The notes under the pieces: generated by a model | Told to the model about the DNA's origin: nothing | The model's database searches: none | The model's input: the letters and a program-made list of their open reading frames with translations, nothing else | Shown: piece after piece, positions 56,179-64,000 of the stretch | How positions within the stretch are numbered: position 1 is the first letter of the stretch | Layout of the letters: each line of letters opens with the position of its first letter | Assembly (NCBI RefSeq): GCF_003350925.1 | Contig: NZ_KZ857177.1 | Coordinates: 70,689 to 134,688, forward strand | Direction: 5' to 3' | From: Dyella tabacisoli | GTDB taxonomy: Bacteria > Pseudomonadota > Gammaproteobacteria > Xanthomonadales > Rhodanobacteraceae | Length of the DNA: 64,000 nt | Position numbers and translations under genes: made by a program

Positions 56179-56933
56179 ACTGGACGTTACATTTTCTCGG
56201 TGTCGGCGCGGCGCATGCGGTCGAGCTTGGCTCGTCGGCGGCTGTGTTGGAGCGCGATGGCGAGCCGGTGCTGCTGATCGATTGCGGCCCGGACACGCTC
56301 GACCGCTATCTCGCCGCCTACGGCGTGCCGCCGCGAGCGCTGTATATCACCCATACCCACATGGATCATGTTGCCGGGTTGGAGCGGTTGTTTTTCCGGC
56401 TTTGGTTTGATGAGCGGCTGCGGGGGCAGACCCGTCTTTTCGCGCATGCCGGATTGATATCTTTGCTGCAAGGGCGGGTTGCCGACTACCCCAATGTCCT
56501 GGCCGAAGGGGGCGTCAACTTCTGGGAAGCTTTTCGGTTGATCCCATGTCATCGCGGTTTTTGGCTGGATGAGCTGTGGTTCGATGTGTTTGCCACTCGC
56601 CATCACATGCCGGGTACCTCTTACGGCATCGCGCTGGCCGGTAGTTTTGCCTACACCGGAGATACCCGCCCGATCCCGGAGATGCTGGCTCGCCATGCTG
56701 GCGGCACCGAAGTCATTGCCCATGATTGCGGCCTGGTCGGCAACCCTTCGCATACGGGTATTGACGACGTCGAACGCGAATATCCCGCGCCGCTGCGTTC
56801 GCGCCTGCGGCTATATCACTATGGCAGTGCCGCCGACGGTGCGGCGCTAGCTGCGCGTGGCTACTCGATCGCCACGGCCAATGTCCGCATATCGCTGGCT
56901 GCGCCATCACCTCTTCGCCCCGATGCCGGGTGA
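56175..56933 (+). CDS. MBL-fold metallo-hydrolase (RNase Z-like)
   Basis: The 252-residue protein has the zinc motif THTHMDHVAGLERLFF at about residues 57-72, additional ligands in FATRHHMPGTSYG, SFAYTGDTRPIP (Asp) and AHDCG. The start GVGAAHAVELGSSAAVLERDGEPVLLIDCGPD is as in RNase Z or cyclic-nucleotide phosphodiesterase-type members. The last zinc histidine is probably in RLRLYHYGS. The substrate is unknown. It is coupled to kdkA by a 4-bp overlap. Confidence 0.87.
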   Translation: MNWTLHFLGVGAAHAVELGSSAAVLERDGEPVLLIDCGPDTLDRYLAAYGVPPRALYITHTHMDHVAGLERLFFRLWFDERLRGQTRLFAHAGLISLLQGRVADYPNVLAEGGVNFWEAFRLIPCHRGFWLDELWFDVFATRHHMPGTSYGIALAGSFAYTGDTRPIPEMLARHAGGTEVIAHDCGLVGNPSHTGIDDVEREYPAPLRSRLRLYHYGSAADGAALAARGYSIATANVRISLAAPSPLRPDAG

Positions 56934-56942
56934 CTGGAATTT

Positions 56943-57452
56943 ATGAGCACTAAGCAACTTCGGATGCTGGCGCGCTACAAGGCGTGGGCCAATCAGCTTA
57001 TTTTCGACGCTGTTTCAGGCCTGCCAGCGATTGAAACGTCAAGGCCACGGCAGACTGTATTCGGCAATATGCTGCGGACGCTCAGCCACAGTTATGCGAT
57101 TGACCGGATTTTCCAGGCGCATCTGCAGGGCGGCGAACATGGCTTCACCTCGCGCAATACACCCGAGCCGCTGCCGCTTGACCAGTTATGGCCGCTGCAA
57201 CAGGCGGTAGATCAGTGGTACGTCGCCTGGAGCGATGCCCAGGATGCGCAGAGTATCGACGAGAGCGTGCCTTTCAGCTTTATTGGTGGCGGGCAGGGGG
57301 TCATGACGCGCGCCGAGATGCTGCTGCACGTGGTCAATCACACGACTTATCACCGGGGTTTCGTGGCCGATATGTTCTATCAGGTGCAGGCCAAACCGCC
57401 GACCACCGATCTGCCGGTGTTCCTGCGCGATGTGGCGCAAAACCAGGGTTGA
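56943..57452 (+). CDS. DinB family protein
   Basis: The 169-residue helical-bundle protein has the family start MLARYKAWANQLIFDAVSGL and metal-site histidines in LRTLSHSYAIDRIFQAHL and LLHVVNHTTYHRGFVADM. DinB proteins are metal-dependent and include thiol transferases, though most have no known reaction. It lies 9 bp after the MBL gene. Confidence 0.9.
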   Translation: MSTKQLRMLARYKAWANQLIFDAVSGLPAIETSRPRQTVFGNMLRTLSHSYAIDRIFQAHLQGGEHGFTSRNTPEPLPLDQLWPLQQAVDQWYVAWSDAQDAQSIDESVPFSFIGGGQGVMTRAEMLLHVVNHTTYHRGFVADMFYQVQAKPPTTDLPVFLRDVAQNQG

Positions 57453-57554
57453 GTCCGGCGGCTGAATGGCATCTCTTGTCACTGCGCGAGGCTCCGGTTA
57501 TTCTTCCGCTTCTTTGTTGGGCTCAACGGCCCGGCAACGAGGTTTCACCATCGC

Positions 57555-57647
57555 GGAGAGGTGTCCGAGTGGTTGAAGGAGCACGCCTGGAAAGTGTGTA
57601 TACGGCTAAACCCCGTATCGAGGGTTCGAATCCCTCTCTCTCCGCCA
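57555..57647 (+). tRNA. tRNA-Ser (anticodon GGA)
   Basis: The 93-nt class II tRNA has acceptor GGAGAGG with TCTCTCC, discriminator G and encoded CCA. The anticodon stem CACGC/GTGTG encloses loop CTGGAAA, giving anticodon GGA. A long variable arm (TATACGGCTAAACCCCGTA) and T-loop TTCGAAT are present. Confidence 0.97.
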
Positions 57648-57699
57648 GTGAGTGAAACCGAGCGCCAACCTGCTGGTTGACGCCAAAAGCAACGTCTAT

Positions 57700-57812
<113 letters not shown>

Positions 57813-57968
57813 TTTTCGGGGGTGCTCGCCTTGCCGAGGGTGACTTGGCACAATCGTCTTTCGCCCCATATCGGTCGTGTATCGACATACACTCTTTCGT
57901 TCTTCCTGGTCCCGTGCGCAATCTGTTCCCGGTGCGGGCTACCGGATGTCATGAGTAGGCTCTAACGC

Positions 57969-59675
57969 ATGTCTTATCAGGTATTAGCGCGCAAATGGCG
58001 CCCTCGCAAGTTCGCCGAACTCGTCGGGCAGGAGCACGTCGTGCGTGCGCTCACCAATGCGCTCGACACCGGGCGCATGCATCACGCTTACCTGTTCACC
58101 GGCACGCGTGGTGTCGGCAAAACCACCATCGCACGCATTTTCGCCAAGTCGCTCAATTGCGAGCGCGGCGAGTCGGCCGACCCCTGCGGCGAGTGCGCCG
58201 TGTGCACCGCAGTGGATGCTGGCCGCTTCGTGGATCTGTTGGAGATCGATGCGGCCAGCAATACCGGCGTGGACGACGTGCGCGAGGTGATTGAAAACGC
58301 GCAATACGCACCGGCGCGCGGCCGCTTCAAGGTGTACCTGATCGACGAGGTGCACATGCTCTCCAAGCCGGCGTTCAACGCGCTGCTGAAAACACTGGAA
58401 GAGCCGCCACCGCATGTGAAGTTTCTACTGGCCACCACCGACCCGCAAAAGCTGCCGGTCACGGTGTTGTCGCGCTGCCTGAAGTTCAATCTGAAGCGAC
58501 TATTGCCCGACCAGATCTCCGGCCAGATGCGGCACATTCTCGGTGCCGAGAATATCGCCTATGAAGAGCCCGCTATCGGTGAGCTGGCGCGCGGCGCCGA
58601 TGGCTCCATGCGCGACGGCTTGTCTTTGCTCGATCAGGCCATCGCCTACGGTGGCGGTGCCCTGCATCTGGACGATGTGCACGCGATGCTGGGCAGTGTG
58701 GCGCGCGGGCAGGTGCTCGGCGTGCTCGATGCGTTGGCTGCGGGTGACGGCCAGCAGTTGATGGCCGAGTGCACGCGCATTGCTTCGTTTTCGCCGGATT
58801 TTGGTGGCGTACTGGATGATCTGGCCAGCGTGCTGCACCGAATCCAGTTGATTCAACTGGTGCCCGGCTATCGACCCGAGGACGGCGACGCCGATGACAG
58901 CACGATCATCGCGTTAGCCGAGCGCCTTGCGCCCGAAGATGTGCAGTTGTATTACCAGATCGCCACTGCCGGCCGTCGCGATCTCGCACTGGCGCCGGAT
59001 GCGCGTACCGGTTTCGAGATGGCCTTGCTGCGCATGCTGGCGTTCCGCCCGCTCGATGGCGGCGGTGAGGCGCCGCGTAGCGAGCGGGCAGCGAGTGCGC
59101 CGCCGCCGCGCACGGCCCCTTCGTCGACAGCGGCGGCATCGCCGGCGCCCACGCGCGCCGCGCCGCCGCCGATGGTCGAGCGTTCAGTGCCGGCGAGCCG
59201 CCCCGATCCCGTACCGCCGCGCGCCGAATCGCTTGCCGCACCGGCGGCCGAGCCTCCGGTACGGGCTGCGATTCCGCGCGATGCATCCGGCTTGCCGCAT
59301 TGGGAGACCTTGATTGAGCAGGCAGGCTTGCGCGGGCCGCTGGGTCAACTGGCGCAAAATGCCGCTTTACGGGAGCGTGATGGTCAGACCCTGGTCATGG
59401 CGCTGCAGGCGGCCCATATGCACTTGGCGGTCGAGCCGATGGTGAGTCAGATGGAAGACCGCATTAGTCAGGCCCTGGGTGAGCGCATTCGTTTGCGTTT
59501 CGTCGGCGATCAACAGATTGCCGGGCACACGCCGGCTGCACGCGCGGCGAATGCTCGCGAGGCAGCGCAATCGGCGGCCGAACAATCGATTGAGGGTGAT
59601 CCGCTGGTGCAGTCGCTTAAGCGCGAGTTTGGCGCGCGGGTGTTGCCGCAGTCGGTTAAACCCTTCGAATCCTGA
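57969..59675 (+). CDS. dnaX: DNA polymerase III subunit gamma/tau
   Basis: DnaX loads the beta clamp and couples polymerases at the fork. The 568-residue protein has Walker [19 protein letters not shown], the zinc-binding cysteines in [40 protein letters not shown] (Walker B), and the SRC sensor [13 protein letters not shown] Pro/Ala-rich linker (residues about 368-440) precedes the tau C-terminal domain. I see no A-run frameshift site of the E. coli kind, so only full-length tau is expected. It starts 157 bp after ffs. Confidence 0.97.
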   Translation: MSYQVLARKWRPRKFAELVGQEHVVRALTNALDTGRMHHAYLFTGTRGVGKTTIARIFAKSLNCERGESADPCGECAVCTAVDAGRFVDLLEIDAASNTGVDDVREVIENAQYAPARGRFKVYLIDEVHMLSKPAFNALLKTLEEPPPHVKFLLATTDPQKLPVTVLSRCLKFNLKRLLPDQISGQMRHILGAENIAYEEPAIGELARGADGSMRDGLSLLDQAIAYGGGALHLDDVHAMLGSVARGQVLGVLDALAAGDGQQLMAECTRIASFSPDFGGVLDDLASVLHRIQLIQLVPGYRPEDGDADDSTIIALAERLAPEDVQLYYQIATAGRRDLALAPDARTGFEMALLRMLAFRPLDGGGEAPRSERAASAPPPRTAPSSTAAASPAPTRAAPPPMVERSVPASRPDPVPPRAESLAAPAAEPPVRAAIPRDASGLPHWETLIEQAGLRGPLGQLAQNAALRERDGQTLVMALQAAHMHLAVEPMVSQMEDRISQALGERIRLRFVGDQQIAGHTPAARAANAREAAQSAAEQSIEGDPLVQSLKREFGARVLPQSVKPFES

Positions 59676-59727
59676 AGCGAAATTTTTAAACTCGTCACTT
59701 GAACTATCTGAACCTGGAGTCAAGCTC

Positions 59728-60051
59728 ATGAAAGGACAAATCGGCCAACTGATGCAGCAAGCTCAGCGCATGCAGGAAGACATGAAGCGTGCGCAGGAAG
59801 AGATTGCCAGATTGGAAGTTACCGGCAGCTCAGGCGGTGGCCTGGTCACCGTGCTGATGACCGGTGCGCACGAGGTGCGGCGCGTGCAGATCGATCGCAA
59901 GCTGTTTGCCGACGATCCTGAGATGGCCGAGGATCTAGTCGCCGCCGCTGTCAACGACGCGGTGAACAAAGTGGCTGAGGTGAGCAAGGGCAAGCTCGGT
60001 GGCGTTACCGCCGGGATGAATCTGCCGCCCGGCTTCAAGATGCCGTTTTGA
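59728..60051 (+). CDS. ebfC: YbaB/EbfC nucleoid-associated protein
   Basis: The 107-residue DNA-binding protein has the helix [27 protein letters not shown], then the beta-core [23 protein letters not shown] and [21 protein letters not shown] and the end [12 protein letters not shown] set the start at the ATG at 59728 with GGAG nine bases upstream; the frame is open into dnaX but that part is shadow. The order dnaX-ebfC-recR is classic. Confidence 0.95.
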   Translation: MKGQIGQLMQQAQRMQEDMKRAQEEIARLEVTGSSGGGLVTVLMTGAHEVRRVQIDRKLFADDPEMAEDLVAAAVNDAVNKVAEVSKGKLGGVTAGMNLPPGFKMPF

Positions 60052-60145
60052 TCTTTAGCGGGGCGTACCGAGGTGCGCGAGAGCAACGAAGCGGCCATGC
60101 CGTGATCGCGCATTTCGGTGCGCTCCTGCCATCCACGATGGACCT

Positions 60146-60739
60146 ATGAGCAAGCTCCTCTCTGATCTGATCGAAGCCTTGCGCTGCCTGCCTGGAGTGG
60201 GCAATAAGAGTGCGCAGCGGATGGCTTTTCATTTGCTGGAGCGCGAACGCGAGCGTGGTCTCAAGCTGGCCAGCACGCTGGAGCAGGCCATGCGCCGCAT
60301 TGGCCATTGCAGTCGCTGCCGCAATTTCAGTGAGGAGTCGGTGTGCGCTTTATGCGCTAACAGTAGCCGTGACCGGCAAGCGCTATGCGTGGTCGAGTCT
60401 CCGACCGACCTGGCGGCGATCGAGCAGGCGACCGGCTATCGGGGGCAATATTTCGTATTGCTCGGCCGACTATCGCCACTCGATGGCTTAGGCCCCGAGG
60501 AGCTGGGTCTAGCTCAACTGAGTGAGCGCCTGGCCGAGGGCGAGATCGAAGAGATGATTATCGCCACCAATCCCACCGTAGAAGGTGAGGCCACCGCGCA
60601 TTATCTGGCCCAACTGGCGCACGCTGCCGGTGTGAGGCCCAGCCGCCTGGCGCATGGCGTACCGTTGGGCGGCGAACTTGAGTACGTCGATCGCAGCACG
60701 CTGGCGCATGCTTTCGGCAGCCGGCATACGCTGAGCTGA
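60146..60739 (+). CDS. recR: Recombination mediator RecR
   Basis: RecR works with RecFO to load RecA on gapped DNA. The 197-residue protein has the helix-hairpin-helix [21 protein letters not shown], the four-cysteine zinc finger [16 protein letters not shown], and the Toprim domain ([36 protein letters not shown]). Its length matches E. coli RecR (201). Confidence 0.97.
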   Translation: MSKLLSDLIEALRCLPGVGNKSAQRMAFHLLERERERGLKLASTLEQAMRRIGHCSRCRNFSEESVCALCANSSRDRQALCVVESPTDLAAIEQATGYRGQYFVLLGRLSPLDGLGPEELGLAQLSERLAEGEIEEMIIATNPTVEGEATAHYLAQLAHAAGVRPSRLAHGVPLGGELEYVDRSTLAHAFGSRHTLS

Positions 60740-60777
60740 CTTCGGACAGAGTCTATTTACATGCAAAGGAGCAAGGC

Positions 60778-61122
60778 ATGAGCGACACCATTTTTGGCAA
60801 GATCGTCCGCCGCGAGATTCCAGCCGATATCGTTTATGAGGACGATGATGTACTTGCTTTTCGCGACTTGAATCCGCAAGCGCCGGTGCACGTTTTGTTT
60901 ATCCCCAAGCGCGCGATTGCCACGCTTAATGATGCCCATGCCACAGATGCCGAATTGCTGGGCAAGCTGCTACTTGCCGCTGCGGGCTATGCCAGACGCG
61001 AGGGCTTGGCCGAGCAGGGCTACCGCACCGTCGTCAACTGTAACGAGCATGGCGGCCAGACGGTGTTTCATCTGCATGTGCATCTATTGGCTGGCCGCCG
61101 GATGCATTGGCCGCCGGGCTGA
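60778..61122 (+). CDS. hinT: HIT-family nucleotide hydrolase/transferase HinT
   Basis: The 114-residue histidine-triad protein hydrolyses nucleoside phosphoramidates. It has the start IFGKIVRREIPADIVYEDDDVLAFRDLNPQAPVHVLFIPKR and the triad motif GQTVFHLHVHLLAGRRM. It ends the dnaX-ebfC-recR gene string, 38 bp after recR. A terminator follows. Confidence 0.95.
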   Translation: MSDTIFGKIVRREIPADIVYEDDDVLAFRDLNPQAPVHVLFIPKRAIATLNDAHATDAELLGKLLLAAAGYARREGLAEQGYRTVVNCNEHGGQTVFHLHVHLLAGRRMHWPPG

Positions 61123-61140
61123 GTGAGTTGAGACCACATG

Positions 61141-61167
61141 AAAACGCCGGCATAAAGCCGGCGTTTT
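61141..61167. terminator. Bidirectional Rho-independent terminator
   Basis: CGCCGGC (61145-61151) and GCCGGCG (61157-61163) pair around ATAAA, with AAAA before and TTTT after. It separates hinT (+) from the convergent Slp gene (-). Confidence 0.93.
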
Positions 61168-61178
61168 CATGTCGCAGA

Positions 61179-61760
61179 TTATCTGCGCGGTGGCGGCGGC
61201 AATGGCCGCGGTACCACGATGACTCGCGGCTGGTACCAGAATGGGTCGCCCCATGGGCCCCAGTACGGTCCAAAACCCGGACCCCAGAATGGGTCGTAAT
61301 AGCCCTGCGGGTAGCGCACGGCGACGCGCTTGGGCCACAGGTAAACCACGTCGGCTTCGACGCGGGGATAGGCGTAGTCGTATTCACCGACTTTCTGCGA
61401 CACCGTGCCGTGCAACGTGCCGGTGATGGTGACCTCGCGTCCGCGGGCGAACACTTCGGGATCGTAGAAGCCACTGCGGCAGGCGACGAAACGGCCCTGA
61501 TTTTCCGCTGTATTGCCTGAGGTCGGTCGTGCTTCGCTATCGAGCGGACGCGACAGCAGGTAGAAGCAGGTCTCTTGTTGGCCGGGCTCGGTCTTGATGA
61601 TCTCGCCGCCCCAGCGCACCTTGGCGCCACCTGCGCCACCTTGTTGGGCCGCGGTACTGGTGATGTCGGTATAGGTACCTTGCAGCGGCTGGGGAATCGT
61701 CACGCAGGCGGCCAGGGACGCAGTGACGGCTGCCAGGGCAAGGGGTTTGTACATGGACAT
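61179..61760 (-). CDS. Slp family outer-membrane lipoprotein
   Basis: The 193-residue lipoprotein has lipobox TASLAACVTIP. It has the Slp pattern KVRWGGEIIKTEPGQQETCFYLLSRPLDSEARP and GRFVACRSGFYDPEVFARGREVTITG. Its end is a Pro/Gly/Trp/Phe/Tyr-rich tail (YPQGYYDPFWGPGFGPYWGP..., then PRPLPPPPRR), which is an unusual extension compared with the compact E. coli Slp. GGAG lies nine bases before the ATG at 61760; a start at 61775 adds five residues. Its role is probably outer-membrane stability under starvation or acid stress. Confidence 0.88.
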   Translation of the reverse strand: MSMYKPLALAAVTASLAACVTIPQPLQGTYTDITSTAAQQGGAGGAKVRWGGEIIKTEPGQQETCFYLLSRPLDSEARPTSGNTAENQGRFVACRSGFYDPEVFARGREVTITGTLHGTVSQKVGEYDYAYPRVEADVVYLWPKRVAVRYPQGYYDPFWGPGFGPYWGPWGDPFWYQPRVIVVPRPLPPPPRR

Positions 61761-61864
61761 GAAAGCTTTCTCCATCGTGGGGCGGATGTAGGCGTGTCCG
61801 CGGTTCAGCGTCGTTTGACCATACGTTGCGGTCAGAAATTCCGTACAGCTTGCTTATGTTAGAG

Positions 61865-62160
61865 GCGGCAATTTTGAAGGAGGTTCATCATGCACGTAAC
61901 GCAGGTCGAGGTAAGTCTCCAGCAGTCTTTCAGGTTCGTCCTGGCGGCCCAGCTCAGGTGAAACTGCCATCCCTCGCTATGCCTGCGAGCTATTCCAGGC
62001 GGGCCAGTTCCGTTCAAGCACACGCATCGCAGTGTACCGCGCATCTGTACGGCAACCGAGCCGGCGCGTCTAAACCAAATCGGCTGCCGCAAGTTGCCGC
62101 TATGCGTCGGTCCTGGTAACGCCTTTGCGCCGCTAATGGTTGACGATGTCCCATCGGCGC
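61865..62160 (-). pseudogene. Decayed partial copy of the tgpA transglutaminase gene 3' end
   Basis: Compared with the intact gene, this stretch keeps several short matches in the same order and orientation. TGGTTGACGATGTCCCATCG occurs at 62137-62156 and 62678-62697. CCGTTCAAGC is at 62010 and 62470, followed by GCGCATCGC-like CACGCATCGC. CGTAACGCAGG lies at 61895 and 62334. The offsets (541, 460, 439 bp) show internal deletions of about 81 and 21 bp. No frame spans it. It is a degraded tandem duplicate. Confidence 0.8.
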
Positions 62161-62250
62161 CACCGTTCTGGAATCGATTATTTGGGTATCAGACAGATTG
62201 CTCACGGAGCGCTGCCGTGGATCGGCTCCGCCCGCGCCGCTGCGAATGAG

Positions 62251-63999
62251 TCAGGTGGATGTGCGTCGTGGACGGAAATTCCTGGCGGCTTTTTGAAAGG
62301 CTTTCAGCGGTTCAGTAGGAGGCTCGTCATGGGCGTAACGCAGGCTGAGATAGGCATCCATCAGCCTTTCGAGTTCGCGGCGCTGATGCGGCAGCGCCCT
62401 GGCAGCTCGGCTCAGGTAGTGCTGCGGTCCTTCGCTAAGTCGGCGAATCACCTTGACGCGGGCGAGTTTCCGTTCAAGCGTGCGCATCGCCGTGGATAAC
62501 GCGTCCTGGCGGCGTCGACGCCATAGGGCCCAGGCCAAGCCGACGGCCGCGAACAGCACGCAGGTCACCGTCAGTAGCAGGCTTAGTGTGGTCGTATCGG
62601 TGTCGCGGATACCGAAGGGGACAAGTAATCCACGCTGGCGCAGTGCGTCGAAACCGATGATGCCTTCGTTCCACCAGTGGTTGACGATGTCCCATCGATT
62701 GCGCAAGTTTTGTAGCCACTGATTGCGGTACCAGCTCGCTTGATCTCCGGTCGCGGCGGCCGCACCCAGGCTGACTCGTTCGGGTCGTACGGCTGCGGTG
62801 GGATCCATGCGCACCCAACCTCGGCCAGCCAGCCAAACTTCACTCCATGCATGGGCATCGGATTGGCGTACCAATAGATAGTTGCCGAGTGAGTTCCAAT
62901 AACCGCCCTGGTACCCGGTAACGATACGGGCAGGGATGCCGGCGGCGCGCATCAGTACGGTGAACGCCGATGCGTAGTGTTCGCAGAACCCTTCGCGCGT
63001 AGTGAACAGAAAGTCGTCCATCGCGTCGCGCCCTAACGGTGCGGGCGACAGCGTATAGCGGAAGTTATCGTTGTGAAACATCGTCAGCGCCTGCTGCACG
63101 ATGGCTGCGTCGTTCTTGCCGAATTGTTGCCGCCATTGAGCTGCCAGGGCGCGCGTACGCGGATTGAAGTCTGCGGGTAGTTGCAGGCCGCGTCGTTGCT
63201 CGCGGTCGTCCAGCTCTGCTTGCAAGCGATAGTGCAGGGCTGAACGCAGGGAGTAATTGAGCGCCTCGTTGACGGGCTTGTCGGCAATCAGCTCGCGATC
63301 GGCACTTAGCCTGGCCTGGGCAGGCGCGGCGAGCGGCACATCGAGTGCGGGCAGCACGCGTTGGTTGCTGGCCTCCAGGCTGATGCGGTAGGCGATCGAA
63401 TCGGCACTTTCGACGGTGGCGGGCGGGCGCGGGTCTCCCATGTAATCCCAGCGGCGACCGTCGTAGCGCCACATGACATAAGCACGGAAATAGCGTTGTG
63501 CGGGTGCTGGTTGTGCGTCATCGAAACTTACCCGCAACGCGGGTCGGTCGTCGGTAAGCAACTCGGCAAAGTCGCCGGGTGACATCTGCTCGCTGAGGCC
63601 GGTGCGTGCCTGCGGGGTCGGCGGCGTAGCCCACAGCGGCGAGTTCAGCCGCGGAACCAATACGAAGGCGAACAGCGTCAATGGCAGCGATGCCGCCAAC
63701 AATCCGAAGGCCGGCAGCAGTTCGCGCGGCATCGTAGTAGCCATGCGCGCAGGTTGTAGCGCGCGCAGGGCGGCTAATGCCGGCAGCAGGCCTAGTGCGA
63801 CCCCTGCGGTGACCAGCATGCTTTGATTGAACAGCAGTGCCGCCATCAAGGCGAAGCAGGCGAATGCCATGCTGACCTGTGCATCGCGCGGTGTTTCGGT
63901 CTCCAGCAGCTTGAGTACCAGCAGCCCCACCGCAAGCGCCGTGCCGGGCTCGCGGCCGAAGATGCTGTGGTACTGAAAAATCACCGCCATGGTCAGCAA
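62251..63999 (-). CDS. TgpA-type transglutaminase, DUF3488 family (partial, N-terminus outside window)
   Basis: The 582 visible residues lack the start, beyond position 64000. The N-terminal part has several membrane helices (AVGLLVLKLLETETPRD..., ALLFNQSMLVTAGVALGLLPALAALRAL). The periplasmic transglutaminase core has the catalytic cysteine in REGFCEHYASAFTVLMRAAGIPARIVTGYQ, histidine in VRQSDAHAWSEVWLAGRGW and aspartate in VRMDPTAAV. One more helix (TLSLLLTVTCVLFAAVGLAWALW) precedes a cytoplasmic tail. Related TgpA of Pseudomonas is needed for viability. It is usually in an operon with a DUF58 protein and MoxR ATPase, expected beyond the right edge. A decayed copy lies downstream. Confidence 0.93.
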   Translation of the reverse strand: MLTMAVIFQYHSIFGREPGTALAVGLLVLKLLETETPRDAQVSMAFACFALMAALLFNQSMLVTAGVALGLLPALAALRALQPARMATTMPRELLPAFGLLAASLPLTLFAFVLVPRLNSPLWATPPTPQARTGLSEQMSPGDFAELLTDDRPALRVSFDDAQPAPAQRYFRAYVMWRYDGRRWDYMGDPRPPATVESADSIAYRISLEASNQRVLPALDVPLAAPAQARLSADRELIADKPVNEALNYSLRSALHYRLQAELDDREQRRGLQLPADFNPRTRALAAQWRQQFGKNDAAIVQQALTMFHNDNFRYTLSPAPLGRDAMDDFLFTTREGFCEHYASAFTVLMRAAGIPARIVTGYQGGYWNSLGNYLLVRQSDAHAWSEVWLAGRGWVRMDPTAAVRPERVSLGAAAATGDQASWYRNQWLQNLRNRWDIVNHWWNEGIIGFDALRQRGLLVPFGIRDTDTTTLSLLLTVTCVLFAAVGLAWALWRRRRQDALSTAMRTLERKLARVKVIRRLSEGPQHYLSRAARALPHQRRELERLMDAYLSLRYAHDEPPTEPLKAFQKAARNFRPRRTST

Positions 64000-64000
64000 G

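Noticed and set aside
57969..59675. Programmed frameshift in dnaX giving a shorter gamma subunit
   Set aside because: I see no A-run slippery site of the E. coli kind in the middle of the gene.
59479..59727. N-terminal extension of ebfC into dnaX
   Set aside because: The extension is encoded by an alternative frame of dnaX and lacks the EbfC pattern; the ATG at 59728 has a suitable ribosome site.
61859..62092. 77-residue minus-strand frame as a real gene
   Set aside because: It lies inside the eroded transglutaminase copy and its sequence is out of frame relative to the parent; it is accidental.

Overview
This 64 kb window is chromosomal DNA from a gammaproteobacterium, most likely of the order Xanthomonadales and family Rhodanobacteraceae (Dyella/Frateuria/Rhodanobacter-like). 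This assignment is inferred from gene content and order, not from a search. The clues are about 60% GC, the order lolC-lolD-comEC-exbB-exbD-msbA-lpxK, a Kdo kinase beside a glycosyltransferase, a complete ccmA-I operon, a kynurenine 3-monooxygenase, a MetX-type acyltransferase, tRNA-Ser/ffs/dnaX/ebfC/recR, and a TgpA-type transglutaminase. Nearly all of it is ordinary housekeeping and envelope sequence. No CRISPR array, insertion sequence, transposase or integrase is visible.

Layout, left to right. 1-2.3 kb: a heptamer tandem repeat, then an AraC regulator divergent from an Fsr-type MFS exporter. 2.3-7.4 kb (minus): a small secreted protein, murB, pyrD, a methyltransferase and an ALDH7-family dehydrogenase. 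7.7-13.6 kb is the most accessory-looking stretch: an isolated phage-tail-like protein with a large palindrome upstream, tRNA-Arg, PQQ glucose dehydrogenase, a cupin, an AT-richer segment with an orphan secreted protein, and tRNA-Ala. 13.6-18 kb: RNase D, a membrane-anchored FGE/sulfatase-modifying-domain protein, two tiny proteins and tRNA-Leu. 18-28.3 kb (minus): kmo, ccmABCDEFGHI with a metX-like gene coupled to its end, then cysteine dioxygenase. 28.5-35 kb: phaR, a marR-OMF-emrA-emrB efflux operon with a visible MarR-type operator, and tatD. 35-37 kb: two glycine-zipper envelope proteins and a SleB-type cell-wall hydrolase preceded by a heavily folded leader. 37.2-42.7 kb: ygfZ, then SDHAF4-like gene, sdhCDAB, sdhE and ygfX, so complex II and its maturation factors sit together. 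42.8-51.4 kb: lipoprotein export (lolCD), competence (comEC), energy transduction (exbBD) and lipid A steps (msbA, lpxK). 51.4-57.5 kb: a third glycine-zipper protein, a DUF6165 protein, a cPLA2-like hydrolase, a heptosyltransferase-like enzyme, kdkA, an MBL hydrolase and a DinB protein. 57.5-61.1 kb: tRNA-Ser, SRP RNA, dnaX, ebfC, recR, hinT. 61.2-64 kb: an Slp lipoprotein, a decayed partial copy of the transglutaminase gene, and the transglutaminase gene itself, cut by the window end.

The items most worth a second look are the bacterial cPLA2-like protein (52664-54352), the folded leader between ygfZ and the SleB-like hydrolase (about 36998-37105), the eroded tgpA duplicate (about 61865-62160), the inverted GTTCCCC/GGGGAAC arrays after lolD, the clustering of four complex-II/flavoprotein maturation genes, and the lone tail-like gene near tRNA-Arg. 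I did not find a convincing new multi-gene system such as a defence island or secretion cluster.
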